Source: Streptomyces thinghirensis (lineage in GTDB: Bacteria > Actinomycetota > Actinomycetia > Streptomycetales > Streptomycetaceae). From it: a stretch of DNA of 64,000 bases. Shown here one piece after another: positions 1 through 12,648 of the stretch (positions within the stretch are counted from its first letter, which is position 1; every line of letters begins with the position of its first letter). A program made the translations under genes and the position numbers. Under the pieces are notes generated by a model that was not told the origin of the DNA, made no database searches, and was given only the letters and a program-made list of their open reading frames with translations. The DNA lies in the NCBI GenBank assembly GCA_021502835.1, contig JAKFGP010000013.1:124001-188000 (forward strand), given 5' to 3'.

Positions 1-118
1 ATAGGATCATGCCGCCTCTGATGGTGGGGGCAGATGCGATCACTTGGTCAAGATGCTTGCCGTACCCAGCAGATCCCATAGGATTCTTCGGATGGACGGG
101 CCACCACCCGTGCTCGGC

Positions 119-2237
<2,119 letters not shown>

Positions 2238-2391
2238 GAGTGGCATCCTGCCTCTCACCACTGACAATGGGCCCGGCCACCACGGCCCCGCCGCATCGTG
2301 AGACGGCACCCGCGTGCGGGAATGGCGGGATCAAGGGCATCGTTGACACCTGTCATGCCCGACTCTTCCGCACGGCCCCCCGGCGTCCCGC

Positions 2392-3605
2392 ATGCCGCTC
2401 GCCGTATACATCCTCGGCCTGTCCGTATTCGCCCTCGGCACGAGCGAGGTTCATGCTCTCCGGGCTGCTGCCGCCGCATCGCCGACGACATGGACGTGTC
2501 GATACCCCAAGCCGGGCTGTTGATATCGGCCTTCGCGATCGGCATGGTGGTCGGCGCGCCCCTGCTCGCGGTCGCGACCCTGCGGCTGCCACGGAAGATC
2601 ACGCTGGTCGCGCTGATCTCGGTGTTCGGCCTCGGCCGGGTCGCGGGTGCGCTGGCGACGACGTACGAGATCCTCTTCGTCTCGCGTGTCGTGAGCGCGC
2701 TGGCGTCGCGCCGGATTCTGGGCGGTGGGCGCCGCCGTCGCCATCGCCATGGTGCCGAAGACCTCACGGGCCCGGGCGATGGCCGTCATGATCGGCGGCC
2801 TGTCGATCGCCAACGTCCTCGGTGTCCCCGGTGGGCGCCTTCCTCGGTGAGCACCTGGGCTGGCGGTCCGCGTTCTGGGCGGTGGGCGCGGCGTCCGCCG
2901 TCGCGCTCGTGGAGTGTGTTGACCCTGATCCCACACATCCCCCTGCCCGAGCAGCGGCCCCAGCTCAAGGGTGAGCTGGCGATCTACCGCGACCGCCAGG
3001 TGTGGCTGTCCATCGTGGTGACCGCACTCGCCGCAGGCGGCGTGTTCTGTGCCTTCTCGTATCTCGCGCCGCTGCTCACCGACGTGGCCGGGCTGGCGGA
3101 CGGCTGGGTGCCGACCGTGCTGGGCCTGTTCGGGCTCGGCGCGCTGATCGGCACGACGATCGGCGGCCGGATCGCGGACGCCCACCTGTTCGGCGTGCTG
3201 CTCTCCGGCATCACCGCCTCGACCGTGCTGCTGGCCGCGCTGGCGCTGTTCGCGTCGAGCCCCGCCGTCGTGATCGCCCTCTCCCTGCTCCTCGGCGTCT
3301 CGGCCTTCCTCACGGCACCGGCGCTCAACGCCCGCATGTTCAACGTCGCGGGCGCCGCGCCCACCGCCGGCGCGACGACGACCGCCGCGTTCAACCTGGG
3401 CAACACCAGGCGGCCCCCTGGCTCGGCGGCACGGTCATCGACGCGGGCCTCGGCTACACGCCGCCACCGCCTGGGCGGGCGCGGCGATGACCCTGGTCGC
3501 GATCGCCTTCGTCGTCGCCTCACTGCGGTTGCACAGCCGGTCGCGCATCGTGATGGGGGGCATGGCGCGGAGCCCGTGGGTGCGGAACAGACCCAGCGGG
3601 TGTGA
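2392..3605 (+). CDS. MFS drug efflux transporter, Cmx/CmrA (chloramphenicol) type
   Basis: A 12-helix major facilitator in the inner membrane, probably a proton-coupled drug exporter. The N-terminus MPLAVYILGLSVFALGTSE, the segment SIPQAGLLISAFAIGMVVGA and the later GPALNAR-type stretch (here TAPALNARMFNVAG) match the Cmx/CmrA chloramphenicol efflux family as I know it. I chose the ATG at 2392 because it begins the first hydrophobic helix, although longer upstream reading is open. About 400 codons, the usual length. Frame changes near 2470, 2700, 2830, 2920, 3410 and 3470 break it as written. It is divergent from ligA and is followed by a strong hairpin at 3613-3632. The substrate is inferred from family likeness only. 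Confidence 0.85.
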
Positions 3606-3612
3606 CGCCTAC

Positions 3613-3632
3613 CGGAACGCGGGGGCGTTCCG
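3613..3632 (+). terminator. Hairpin terminator after the MFS gene
   Basis: A perfect 8-bp stem, CGGAACGC (3613-3620) and GCGTTCCG (3625-3632), encloses a GGGG loop a few bases after the MFS stop. There is no long U tract, as is common in high-GC actinobacteria. Confidence 0.6.
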
Positions 3633-3647
3633 TATGATCATCGGCAA

Positions 3648-3724
3648 GGCGGGGTCGTAGCACAGAGGTAGTGCGCCGCGACAGCATCTCGGAGGACGCC
3701 GGTTCGAGATCCGGCCGCCCCGCC
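3648..3724 (+). tRNA. tRNA-like element, possibly a damaged tRNA gene
   Basis: The stretch folds like a tRNA with errors. A 5' strand GGCGGGG-T-CG pairs with CGCCCCGCC at the 3' end. The D-arm is GCAC-AGAGGTA-GTGC. A five-base variable segment AGGAC is followed by a T-arm GCCGG-TTCGAGAT-CCGGC containing the conserved TTCGA, but its loop is one base too long. The acceptor has one bulged T. The anticodon arm is poor: CCGCG / CTCGG has a mismatch, and the loop ACAGCAT lacks the usual U33, so no isotype is assigned. The two extra bases fit the single-base error pattern of the window. It could equally be a decayed tRNA or chance. No CCA is encoded. Confidence 0.35.
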
Positions 3725-4606
3725 CCTTCTCGCCGCCCCGGTCGAGACCTTGCCGATGCCGGTGTTCTCGCGGGGCAGCAAGCCGGAGCCCAGCACGTCC
3801 AGCCAGACCGGGCCGAGGAGTTCCGGCGGGCCGCGCGGTGTCCTCGGCGCCGAGCGCCTGCCGGGGGGCGGCGGCCAGTTCGTCGGTACGGCGCTCGACC
3901 TCGGCGCGCAGGGCGCGGCCCGCGTCGGTCGCGGTGCCGTCCGCCTCCAGCAGGCCGCGCACGGCGAGTCGTTCGCGGGCCGCCGCCCACTCGTGCTCGC
4001 TCCAGCGCGCGGCTCGCTGAAGACGCCGGCCGGCGCCGCGCCGATCGCCGCGAAGGACACCAGCGCCTCCACCGGGGTCGAGGCCGCGGTCAGAAGAGCG
4101 GCGAGATGACCGTCGCCGCGGTGCTCGCGCAGGATCGTCGCGGCCTGCCACAGCACGAGATGCGGCTCCCGGGGCCAGGGCAGGCCGGCGTTGGCGGCGG
4201 CGAGCGGCCGGCCTCGGTGGGCGCGGCCTCCGCCGCCCGGCGGGCGGGCGCGGCGGCCTCGGAGAGATCGGGACTGCCGTCCGGTCCCCGATGAGCGCGG
4301 TGTACGCCCGGATTGACGCCGCGCGCCCGGGCGGCGAGCATCTTGTCGGTGCGGCGACGTCCCGAGGCGGCCGGGACGTGCTCGGCCACCATGCGCGGGC
4401 TGAAGCTGTAGAACGCCGATGCCACCAGACGGGTCTCCGGCGCCCCGAGCGGCGCCGCCCCCAGGGAAGTAACTCGGCCAGCGCTCCTCGGTGTCGTAAC
4501 CGAGCGAGCGGGTCTCCTCGAAGACCTCCGGCGCGTAGTAGACGACGGCGTGCAGCGGCTCCAGCAGGTGCCACATCTGCCGCACGCGTCCGTGGTCGAT
4601 ACCCAT
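3725..4606 (-). CDS. SCO6745-like conserved actinobacterial protein
   Basis: The N-terminus GIDHGRVRQMWHLLEPLHAVVYYAPEV, split here by length only, is typical of a conserved Streptomyces family named after SCO6745, sometimes described as helix-turn-helix related. The family's role is not established. An EARLY motif RLVASAFYSFSPRMVAEHVP and a C-terminal WLDVLGSGLLPRENTG-like end are visible. About 290 codons. The start ATG at 4606 is preceded by the divergent promoter region shared with a TetR gene, suggesting the regulator controls it. The 3' end is unclear because of a frame change and runs close to the convergent tRNA-like element. Frameshifts occur near 3850, 4060, 4230 and 4450. Confidence 0.65.
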
Positions 4607-4634
4607 GGCGTCCCTCGTTCCGCGAGTCCATATC

Positions 4635-4688
4635 TTGACACCGACTAGATTGCTGGTCGACGTACGGTCTTGTCAATGACTAGATTGC
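4635..4688. promoter_or_regulatory. Divergent promoter region with a 19-bp direct operator repeat
   Basis: Two copies of a 19-base element lie 35 bp apart: TTGACACCGACTAGATTGC at 4635-4653 and TTGTCAATGACTAGATTGC at 4670-4688. They match at 16 of 19 positions, and each begins with a -35-like hexamer. They sit between the SCO6745-like gene and the TetR gene and are the obvious candidate binding sites for that TetR protein. The second copy abuts the TetR start at 4703. Confidence 0.6.
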
Positions 4689-4702
4689 GCTAGCCTGCTC
4701 TC

Positions 4703-5271
4703 ATGACCGCCGAACGCGCCTACCACCACGGGAGACCTGCGACGGGCCGTGCTCACGCGGCCCTGGACGTCATCGCCACCGAAGGACCGGCCGCCCTGTC
4801 CCTGCGGGACCTGGCCCGCCGGCGGGCGTCTCCCATGCCGCGCCCGCATCACTTCAAGGACCGCGCGGGCCTTCTCACGGCCATCGCGGCCGAGGGCCAC
4901 GGCCTTCTGGCCGCCGCACTCGGCGAGGCGGGAAGACCTGCGTGACCTGGAAGGGTCCGGTACGTGCGCTTCGCCACCGCGCACCCGGCGCACTTCCAGG
5001 TCATGTTCCAGCCGGAACTGCTGCGCACGGACGACCCGGAACTCCTCGCCGCGCGCGAGCGGACGCGGACCCGGCTTCGCGCGGCCGTGGAGGGCGCGGC
5101 GACGAGTCCGGCCCTCGGTTTCATGGCGGCCTGGTCGATGGCCCACGGCTTCGCGACGCTGCTGCTCTCCGCAACCTCGACGGCCTGCTGACCGGGAGCG
5201 ACCCCGAGGAGGCCTTCCGGGCGCTGGTGGGCGCCATGGTCCGGCCGGCCGGGAACCCCGCGTCGGGCTGA
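4703..5271 (+). CDS. TetR/AcrR-family transcriptional regulator
   Basis: A DNA-binding repressor with an N-terminal TetR helix-turn-helix: AALDVIATEGPAALSLRDLA, then a recognition region SPMPRPHHFKDRAGLLTAIA at residues about 40-60. The C-terminal part (FATAHPAHFQVMFQPELLR) resembles the WHG/TetR_C ligand-binding domain. About 190 codons, a normal size. It begins at the ATG at 4703, 15 bp after the second copy of a direct repeat. It is divergent from the SCO6745-like gene, which it probably controls along with itself. Frame changes near 4940 and 5175 break it as written. The ligand is unknown. Confidence 0.85.
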
Positions 5272-5287
5272 ACCGTACGGCGCCCGT

Positions 5288-6332
5288 TCACGGCGCTCGA
5301 CGGTCGGGTGGAGCGTCCTCCGTCGGCGCAGGCAGTGCGCTGGGTGTACTCCTCGCGGCGTCGGCGCAACGCTGGGCCAGGCGGGCGAAGGCCTCCTCGA
5401 GCGCGGGCGGGCCGATGACCTCGATGTCGGTGTCGAAGGCGCCGACGGTGGCGGACGAGGGCCGGCCACGACCAGGAACCCAGGGTGAGCCGGCGGCGGT
5501 CCGGAGCCGAGTTCCTCGACGGTTTCCCGGCGGGGGCGTGGGGGGACACGGTGGCGGCGGAGCAGGGTGGAGGACGACCTCCCACGCCAGCAGGGCCAAT
5601 TCGGGGAGTGGTCGAACCGCGGAACCTGCCGGTCACGAAGGCGGCCGCATCTCCTCCGGGCAGCTCCCGCGGACGTGAAACGGGGCCCGGTGGGGGTGCG
5701 CGGGGTGATCCGGTCGGCGGAAGACGCGCCAGTCGTCCCGGTCGAGGTCCCAGGCGACGAAATCCACCAGCATCCGCCGTGGGTGACGAGGTGGTGTGGG
5801 GCTGCACCCGGCGCGGCGGCGGCACGGCGTCTTCGCCCTTCTCGGCCGGGTACGGCGAGGCGTAGCCGAAGCGCAGGGCCTCGTGGGCGCGGACGGCGGC
5901 GCTCGGGGTCATGAGGACGCCGCCGTCGGCCTGGACGTGGACCGCTCGACGGCGGTGACCTGGAGGGCGTCGATGCGGTGGCGCAGACGGGCGGGCGCAT
6001 GACCTGCCGGAGGGTAGTCGGCGCGCGTGCCGCGCCGTCCTCGATACCCGCGCCGGAGGCGTGGCGGTACGGAGCGCCACGGCCAGGGCCACGGCCTGCT
6101 CGTCGTCGAACAGCAGCGGGGGCAACCGAGTGCCCGCGTCGAGCGCGGTATCCGCCGTCTCGTATCCCACGACGGCCACGACGGGGTAGCCGAGTTGGCG
6201 AAGCCGGTCGACATCGCGGCGCAGGGTACGCGGGCTGATGTCCAGCCGCCGGGCCAGCAGCCCTCCGGGCCAGTCCCGGCGCGCCTGGAGCAGCGAGAGC
6301 AGCGACAGCAGTCGTGCTGAGGTCTTCTGCAT
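5288..6332 (-). CDS. HTH-WYL domain transcriptional regulator (YafY type)
   Basis: The N-terminal winged helix-turn-helix is clear: MQKTSARLLSLLSLLQARRD, LARRLDISPRTLRRDVDRLR and GYPVVAVVGYET at residues 1-60. A middle WYL domain shows the GYASPYPAEKGED and HHLVTHGGCWW stretches, the latter corresponding to the family's W-Y-L motif. A WCX-type C-terminus ends FARLAQRCADAA. About 345 codons, the usual length. WYL regulators often sense small ligands or nucleic acids. The gene is divergent from a VOC-family protein at 6469; this pairing is common in actinobacteria and suggests local control. Multiple frameshifts are present. The start ATG at 6332 is well supported by the HTH position. Confidence 0.85.
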
Positions 6333-6468
6333 GAGCCCATGCCGCCCCGGTAGCGGCCACAACCTGACCGCTACCCCGGGCACCGTGGGAACCGCGGGGC
6401 CGAGCGGCCCCGCGGCCGGCCTCTCCCGCCTTGGGCGTCCGGTCGTATCCAGAGGCGGAGAGCCCATC

Positions 6469-6894
6469 GTGTCCGTCAAAGCCGTGACCCACCTGAACTT
6501 CCGCGGAGACGCCCGCGCGGCACTCGTTCTACCAGTCCGTCTTCGGCGGGGCCGTGGCCGTGGTGACGTACAAGGACGCCGGAAACGTCCAGGACGCCTC
6601 CGAGGCCGACCAGGTGATGTGGGGACAGGTGTCCGCCGACAGCGGTCTGTGCGTGATGGCCTACGACGTGCTCCTCGCGCATGCCGTGGCACCAGGGCGA
6701 GAACGCGTTCTTCGTCTCGGTCCGCGGTGACGGGGCCGGGAGATCACCGCGTACTGGGAGAAGCTGTCCGGACGGCGCGACCGTCCTGCAGCCGCTGGCG
6801 GCCGCGCAGTGGGCGCCGCTCTACGGGATGCTGCGGGACCCGGTTCGGCGTCACCTGGGTCCTGGACGTCGTGAACGAGTACAACGCGTCCTGA
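6469..6894 (+). CDS. VOC-family (PhnB/glyoxalase-like) protein
   Basis: A small vicinal-oxygen-chelate protein of the PhnB / 3-demethylubiquinone methyltransferase-like group. GTG at 6469 starts VSVKAVTHLNFRGDARAAL; later segments VFGGAVAVVTYKDAG, ADQVMWGQV, MPWHQGENAFFVSVRG and FGVTWVLDVVNEYNAS complete the usual 140-residue fold in several frames. It is divergent from the WYL regulator at 5288-6332. These proteins are generally uncharacterised, and no reaction can be assigned from sequence. Frameshifts lie near 6520, 6680, 6740, 6775 and 6842. Confidence 0.8.
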   Translation: MSVKAVTHLNFRGDARAALVLPVRLRRGRGRGDVQGRRKRPGRLRGRPGDVGTGVRRQRSVRDGLRRAPRACRGTRARTRSSSRSAVTGPGDHRVLGEAVRTARPSCSRWRPRSGRRSTGCCGTRFGVTWVLDVVNEYNAS

Positions 6895-6933
6895 CCGGCG
6901 AAGCGCCGGGTGGCGGGCGTCCCACGGCAAGGT

Positions 6934-7044
6934 CGGGCGTCCGCCCACCGCCACCGACCACGTCCCCGGCCGGGCGTCCGCGACCCGCCACCGCCCACCG
7001 CCCCGGCCGGGCGCCCGCACCCGCCACCGACCACCACCCGCCAC
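6934..7044. repeat. Imperfect 37-bp tandem repeat, three copies
   Basis: Three tandem copies start at 6934, 6971 and 7008, each beginning CGGGCGTCCG or CGGGCGCCCG and continuing with CCACCG/CCGACC-rich sequence. They fill most of the 243-bp gap between the VOC gene and the winged-helix gene. No spacers separate the copies, and they do not form a CRISPR array. Confidence 0.75.
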
Positions 7045-7137
7045 CCCCGAGAAGGCAGGCCCCACAGTGAGCGGCCACGACCACTCGTACCGAAACCAAC
7101 AACCCGCTCCGCCGACCGGCCCGGAGGTGTCGGCCCG

Positions 7138-8256
7138 ATGACCGTTCTCGACGCCCGGGCACTCAATCGCGCGACCCTGGCCCGGCAGCTGCTGCTCGAC
7201 CGCTCCGGCATCCCGGTCCTCGACGCCGTCGCGCACCTCGGCGGCATGCAGGCTGCAGGAGCCCCGAGGAAGCCGTTCGTCGGCCTCTGGTCGCGGTTGC
7301 GTGCCTTCGAGCCGTCCGTGCTCTCGGAACTGCTGACGGGGCGACGCGTGGTGCGGACCCACTCATGCGCCGCACCGTCCATCTCGTCACCGCCGACGAC
7401 GTCCTGGCCTGGCAGGCCCGGCACGACGCCATGCTGCGCGGACGGGTCCTCGGCACCTACCGCCGCGAACTCGAAGGAGTGGACCTCGACGAACTCGCCG
7501 CCGCCCGCGGGCCGGGCGGTCATGCGCCCGACGGCCCGAGCCCCGCTCGATGAGTGCGAGCTGGCGCGGGCGCTCGCCGATGCTGGCCCGGCGCCGGGAC
7601 CTCGGGCACTGGGGAGAATGCTGGTCGCCGCACTGGATCCCGATGGTGCAGTTGCCACACCACCGCGCGGGCTGTGGCGCACCAGGGCCGGTGTGCGCAA
7701 CGCCCCGCTCTCCTCGCTGGGCTGGGCCGCGAGATCGACCCGCCGGCCCCTCACGGCTCCGATCCGGTCGGCGAAGCTGGTACGGCGCTATCTCGCCGCG
7801 ATTCGGACCCGCCGCATCGGCGGACCTGCGCGCCGGGTGCGGCCTTGCCGGGCTGCCCGCCGCGGTCGCCGCGGTACGCGAAACTGGTCGCCTTCCGGGA
7901 CGAGCGCGGCTGGGGAACTGCTGGACCTGGCGGACGCGCCGCGCCCCGATCCCGACAGCCCCGCCCCGGTGCGGTTCCTGCCGGCGTTCGACAACGCGCG
8001 ATCCTGGGCTATCACGACCGGAGCCGGATCATCGACGACGCCCACCGGGGCCTGTCGGTCGCCGGCGCTCGTGTCGTCCTGGTCGACGGCCGGGTCGCCG
8101 CGACCTGGACTGTCGAGGCCGGCACGGTGACCGTCACACCGCGCCGGCTTCTCCCGGGCCGACCGCACCGCCGTCGCCGAGGAGGGGCGAGGCGCTGGCT
8201 CCTTCCTCTCCGACCGGGACAGTGACCGGGTCCGCGCCGCCGCGTCCACCGGCTGA
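7138..8256 (+). CDS. Winged-helix DNA-binding domain-containing protein (HTH_42/AlkZ-like)
   Basis: MTVLDARALNRATLARQLLL and the following DAVAHLGGMQAAGAPRKPFVGLWSRL mark the HTH_42 (DUF1006, AlkZ/YcaQ-like) family. The better-known members are DNA glycosylases that unhook crosslinks; most Streptomyces paralogues are uncharacterised. Further landmarks are MRRTVHLVTADDVLAWQ, YLAAFGPAASADLRAW (frame-corrected) and VRFLPAFDNAILGYHDRSRI. About 370 codons, normal for the family. The ATG at 7138 matches the family's N-terminus. Frame changes near 7360, 7520, 7600, 7790 and 7890 break it. It starts about 100 bp after a 37-bp tandem repeat. A role in DNA repair is a guess from the family. Confidence 0.8.
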
Positions 8257-8316
8257 GTGTCGCACTGGACGGCGGTCCGGCCACGACGGCGGACGCTGCT
8301 CGCCATGGCGCCATGG

Positions 8317-8790
8317 TCAGCGAGGGGCGTTCCGGGCTCCGTGCAGGATGCGCGGGAGCCCGATCTCCGCGACGTTCTTGGTCAGTTCGACGTTGACCCA
8401 GCCGGCCGCGTCCGTCAGGGGACATGCCCTCGCCCCAGGGCAGGGGTGACGGTCCTGTCGGTGAGTCCGGCTCGGCGTCGGTGAGGTCGCCCAGCCGCGC
8501 CCGCCACTGCCCGTGCAGTCCGCGCAGCCAGTCCACGGCGCCCTCCGCGGTGCCCGGCCAGAAGAGCAGTCGCGGAGCATGGCCGTCCACCCGTAGCGCC
8601 GATGTGCCAGGTGACCCATCCGATGGTGAGCGCCGGCACCGGGTCGGGCTCGGGCACCTGGACGTCGGCGACCCCCACTCAGCGGAGTCACCCCCTCCTG
8701 GTGGTGCGCGCGGCATCGGCTGCCCGCGGCAACGAAGTGCGGCGTACACCCATCGCCGCGATCTACACCCGGGGGAGAGGAGCACGGTCG
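8317..8790 (-). pseudogene. DinB-like protein, 5'-truncated
   Basis: The C-terminal two thirds of a DinB-superfamily four-helix protein is readable: PDVQVPEPDPVPALTIGWVT, then WLRGLHGQWRARLGDLTDAE and AAGWVNVELTKNVAEIGL, ending at the TGA at 8317. These proteins are metal-binding helical bundles, often linked to thiol metabolism, but this member has no known role. The first helix and its conserved start are not visible upstream of about 8790, in any frame, before the divergent MMPL gene begins at 8945. I infer a truncated copy, with frameshifts in the remainder. A missed start in damaged sequence is the alternative. Confidence 0.55.
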
Positions 8791-8944
8791 CACTACACCT
8801 GATGCAGTACGTCAGTCCAGCCCCAGGGTCGGATCAAATGCGGGAGACGCCGGGCGAGCATGGAACCGTACCCCGGTCAGCGTCTCTGCCTTCCCCCATG
8901 TGCCGGGTCTTCGTCCTGCCTGAAATCCGACGGATTGGTCCCAG

Positions 8945-11107
8945 GTGGCTACGTTCCTCTACCGGTCTCGGCCGACGCGTTCCACGCCGCGCCTCGTCGC
9001 CCTGCTCTGGGTGGCCATACTCGTGGGCGCCGGCGTCGCCGCGTCCACGGCGCCTCGCCCCGCCCGAAGACTCCTTCCGATGCCCGGCACCGAGTCCCAG
9101 AAGGCATTCGACCTCCTCGACGAGCGCTTCCCGGCCGCCAGTGCCGAGGGCGCCACCGCACGCGTCGTGATCCGCGCCCCCGACGGCGGGAGCATCTCCG
9201 ACCCGGCCGGCAAGGCCAAGGTCGAGGAGCTGGTGACGGCCCTCGGCGACGGACCGCAGGTCTCCTCGGTCGCCGACCCGTTCAAGGCGGACGCCGTCAG
9301 CGAGGACGGTACGACCGCGTACGCCTCGGTGACGTACAAGGTCAACGCCATGGAGCTGACCGACCAGGCACGCGACTCGCTCACCGCCGCCACCGACGAC
9401 GCGCGCAGCGACGGCTTCACCGTCGAGACCGGCGGCGACGCGGTCATGGCCGAGCAGGAGATGGGCGGCACCGCCGAGTTGATCGGCATCGGTGTCGCCG
9501 CGATCGTCCTCCTGCTGACCTTCGGCTCGCTCGTCGCGGCCGGCATGCCGCTGCCGCGGCGATCATCGGTGTCGGCATCGGCATCTCCGCCATCGGGGCG
9601 CTCGGCAGCACGCTCGAACTTCCGCCACGACCTCGACCCCTCGCCATGATGATCGGCCTAGCGGTCGCCATCGACTACGCCCTCTCATCGTCCCCGTTAC
9701 CGCGCGGAGATCGCCGAGGGCCGCACCCCGGAGGATGCCGCCGGACGCGCGACCGGCACCGCCGGCTCCGCCGTCGTCTTCGCCGGACTCACCGTCATCG
9801 TGGCCCTGGCCGGCCTCGCGGTGGTCAACATCCCGATCCTCACCAAGATGGCCTGGCCGCAGCGGCCACGGTCGGCATCGCCGTGCTGATCGCGCCTCAC
9901 CCCCTCACCCCGGCGCTGCTCGGCTTCGCCGGCAAGAAGGCGCTCAGCCGCAAGGACCGCAAGGCGCCCGCCGGACAGGGGGCCGCGTCCGCCAAGCCGA
10001 AGCTCGGCACCCGCTGGGCGCAGTTCGTGCTGCGGCGTCCGGTGACCGTGCTGCTGACCGGTGGTGCTCGGCCTCCGGCGCCGTCGCCGTGCCCGCCGCG
10101 AGCATGGAGCTGGGCCTGCCCGACGAGGGCAGCTCCGCGCCCGAGACCACGCAGCGCAGGCCTACGACATGCTGTCCGAGTCCTTCGGCGCCGGGTTCAA
10201 CGGCCCGCTGATGGTCACCATCGACACCCGGGGCGCGGACGACGCGAAGGCCGCCGCCGACACCGTCGGCAAGGAGATCACCGGCCTGGGCGAGGCCGCC
10301 GCCGTCACCCCGGCCAACTTCAACGAGGCGGGCGACACCGCCCCCTCCTCACGGTCGTGCCCAAGACGGGGCCGAGCGAGGCGGACACCGAGTCGCTGGT
10401 GAAGGACATCCGCTCGCTGTCCGGCGACATCGAGGCCGAGACCGGCGCGATCCATGCTGGTCACCGGCGCGACCGCGGTGACCATCGACTTCTCGCAGAC
10501 CCTGGACGACGCGCTCATCCCGTACCTGGCCCTGGTCGTCGGCCTCGCCTTCCTGCTCCTGATGCTGGTCTTCCGCTCGATCCTCGTCCCTTGAAGGCGG
10601 CCCTCGGCTTCCTGCTCTCGGCGGCGGCGCGGCGCTCGGCGCGGTGGTCGCGGTCTTCCAGTGGGGCTGGCTCGCCGACCTCTTCGGTGTGGCCCAGCCG
10701 GGCGATCATGTCGATGATGCCCATCTTCATGATCGGCGTGGTCTTCGGCCTGGCCATGGACTTGAGGTCTTCCTCGTGACGCGCATGCTGTGAGGCCTAC
10801 GTCCACGGATCGTCCGCCGCCGAGTCCGTCACCACGGGCTTCACCCAGGCGGCCGGGTCGTCGCGGCGGCCGCGATCATCATGATCAGTGTCTTCTCCGG
10901 CTTCATCATGGAGGACGACAACATGATCAAGATGATGGGCTTCGGCCTCGCGATCGCCGTCCTCTTCGACGCCTTCGTGGTCCGCATGGCCATCGTGCCC
11001 GCCATTGTTTTGGCCCTGCTCGGCACCAAGGCGTGGTGGCTGCCCAAGTGGCTGGACCGCCTGCTGCCGAACGTCGACGTGGAGGCGCGAGGAAGCTCCA
11101 CAAGTGA
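8945..11107 (+). CDS. MMPL-family (RND superfamily) membrane transporter
   Basis: A large inner-membrane exporter of the MMPL group, which moves lipids or drugs using the proton gradient. The start GTG at 8945 gives ATFLYRSRPTRSTPRLVAL followed by TM1. A periplasmic loop contains the DLLDERFPAASAEGATARVV stretch. TM2-6 include LIGIGVAAIVLLLTFGSLVA, and MMIGLAVAIDYALFIVSRYR (frame-corrected) is the conserved GxxxDY motif. The second half repeats this with MMPIFMIGVVFGLAMDYEVF. About 720 codons, as expected. At least eight frameshifts. It is followed by a strong bidirectional hairpin at 11185-11220. The substrate cannot be told; no biosynthetic genes flank it. Confidence 0.92.
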
Positions 11108-11184
11108 GCTCGGTGACACCACCGCGCCTCCGGAGCCTGCCCGCGGAAGCCGGAGACGGCCGGCGTCACGACACCTACGCGTAC

Positions 11185-11220
11185 GGCCCCGGTGACCTGG
11201 ACCTCCAGGCCACCGGGGCC
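11185..11220. terminator. Bidirectional terminator between convergent genes
   Basis: GGCCCCGGTG (11185-11194) pairs perfectly with CACCGGGGCC (11211-11220), and an inner CCTGG/CCAGG helix extends the stem around an ACCT loop. It separates the MMPL gene from the convergent aminotransferase gene. Confidence 0.75.
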
Positions 11221-11240
11221 TTCGCACGGGCGCGCAGTCC

Positions 11241-12553
<1,313 letters not shown>

Positions 12554-12606
12554 GCGACTGACGTTAGAGACGCGCCGCTGCGCGTGTCCATCGCACAGAT
12601 CCGACG

Positions 12607-12620
12607 TTGCCGTTCGGCAA
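12607..12620. promoter_or_regulatory. LysR-type operator candidate between dgdA-like and LysR genes
   Basis: TTGCCG-TT-CGGCAA is a perfect 14-bp palindrome in the 95-bp divergent gap, 29 bp before the LysR start and 54 bp before the dgdA-like start. Its position suits autoregulation and control of the enzyme gene. Confidence 0.5.
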
Positions 12621-12648
12621 AGCCGGACAGAGTCTGCACAATCGACGC

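Noticed and set aside
3648..3724. Integration site of a mobile element at the tRNA-like sequence
   Set aside because: No integrase, no second att repeat and no island-like genes were seen nearby.
6934..7044. CRISPR array
   Set aside because: The 37-bp units are directly tandem without unique spacers, and no cas genes are present.
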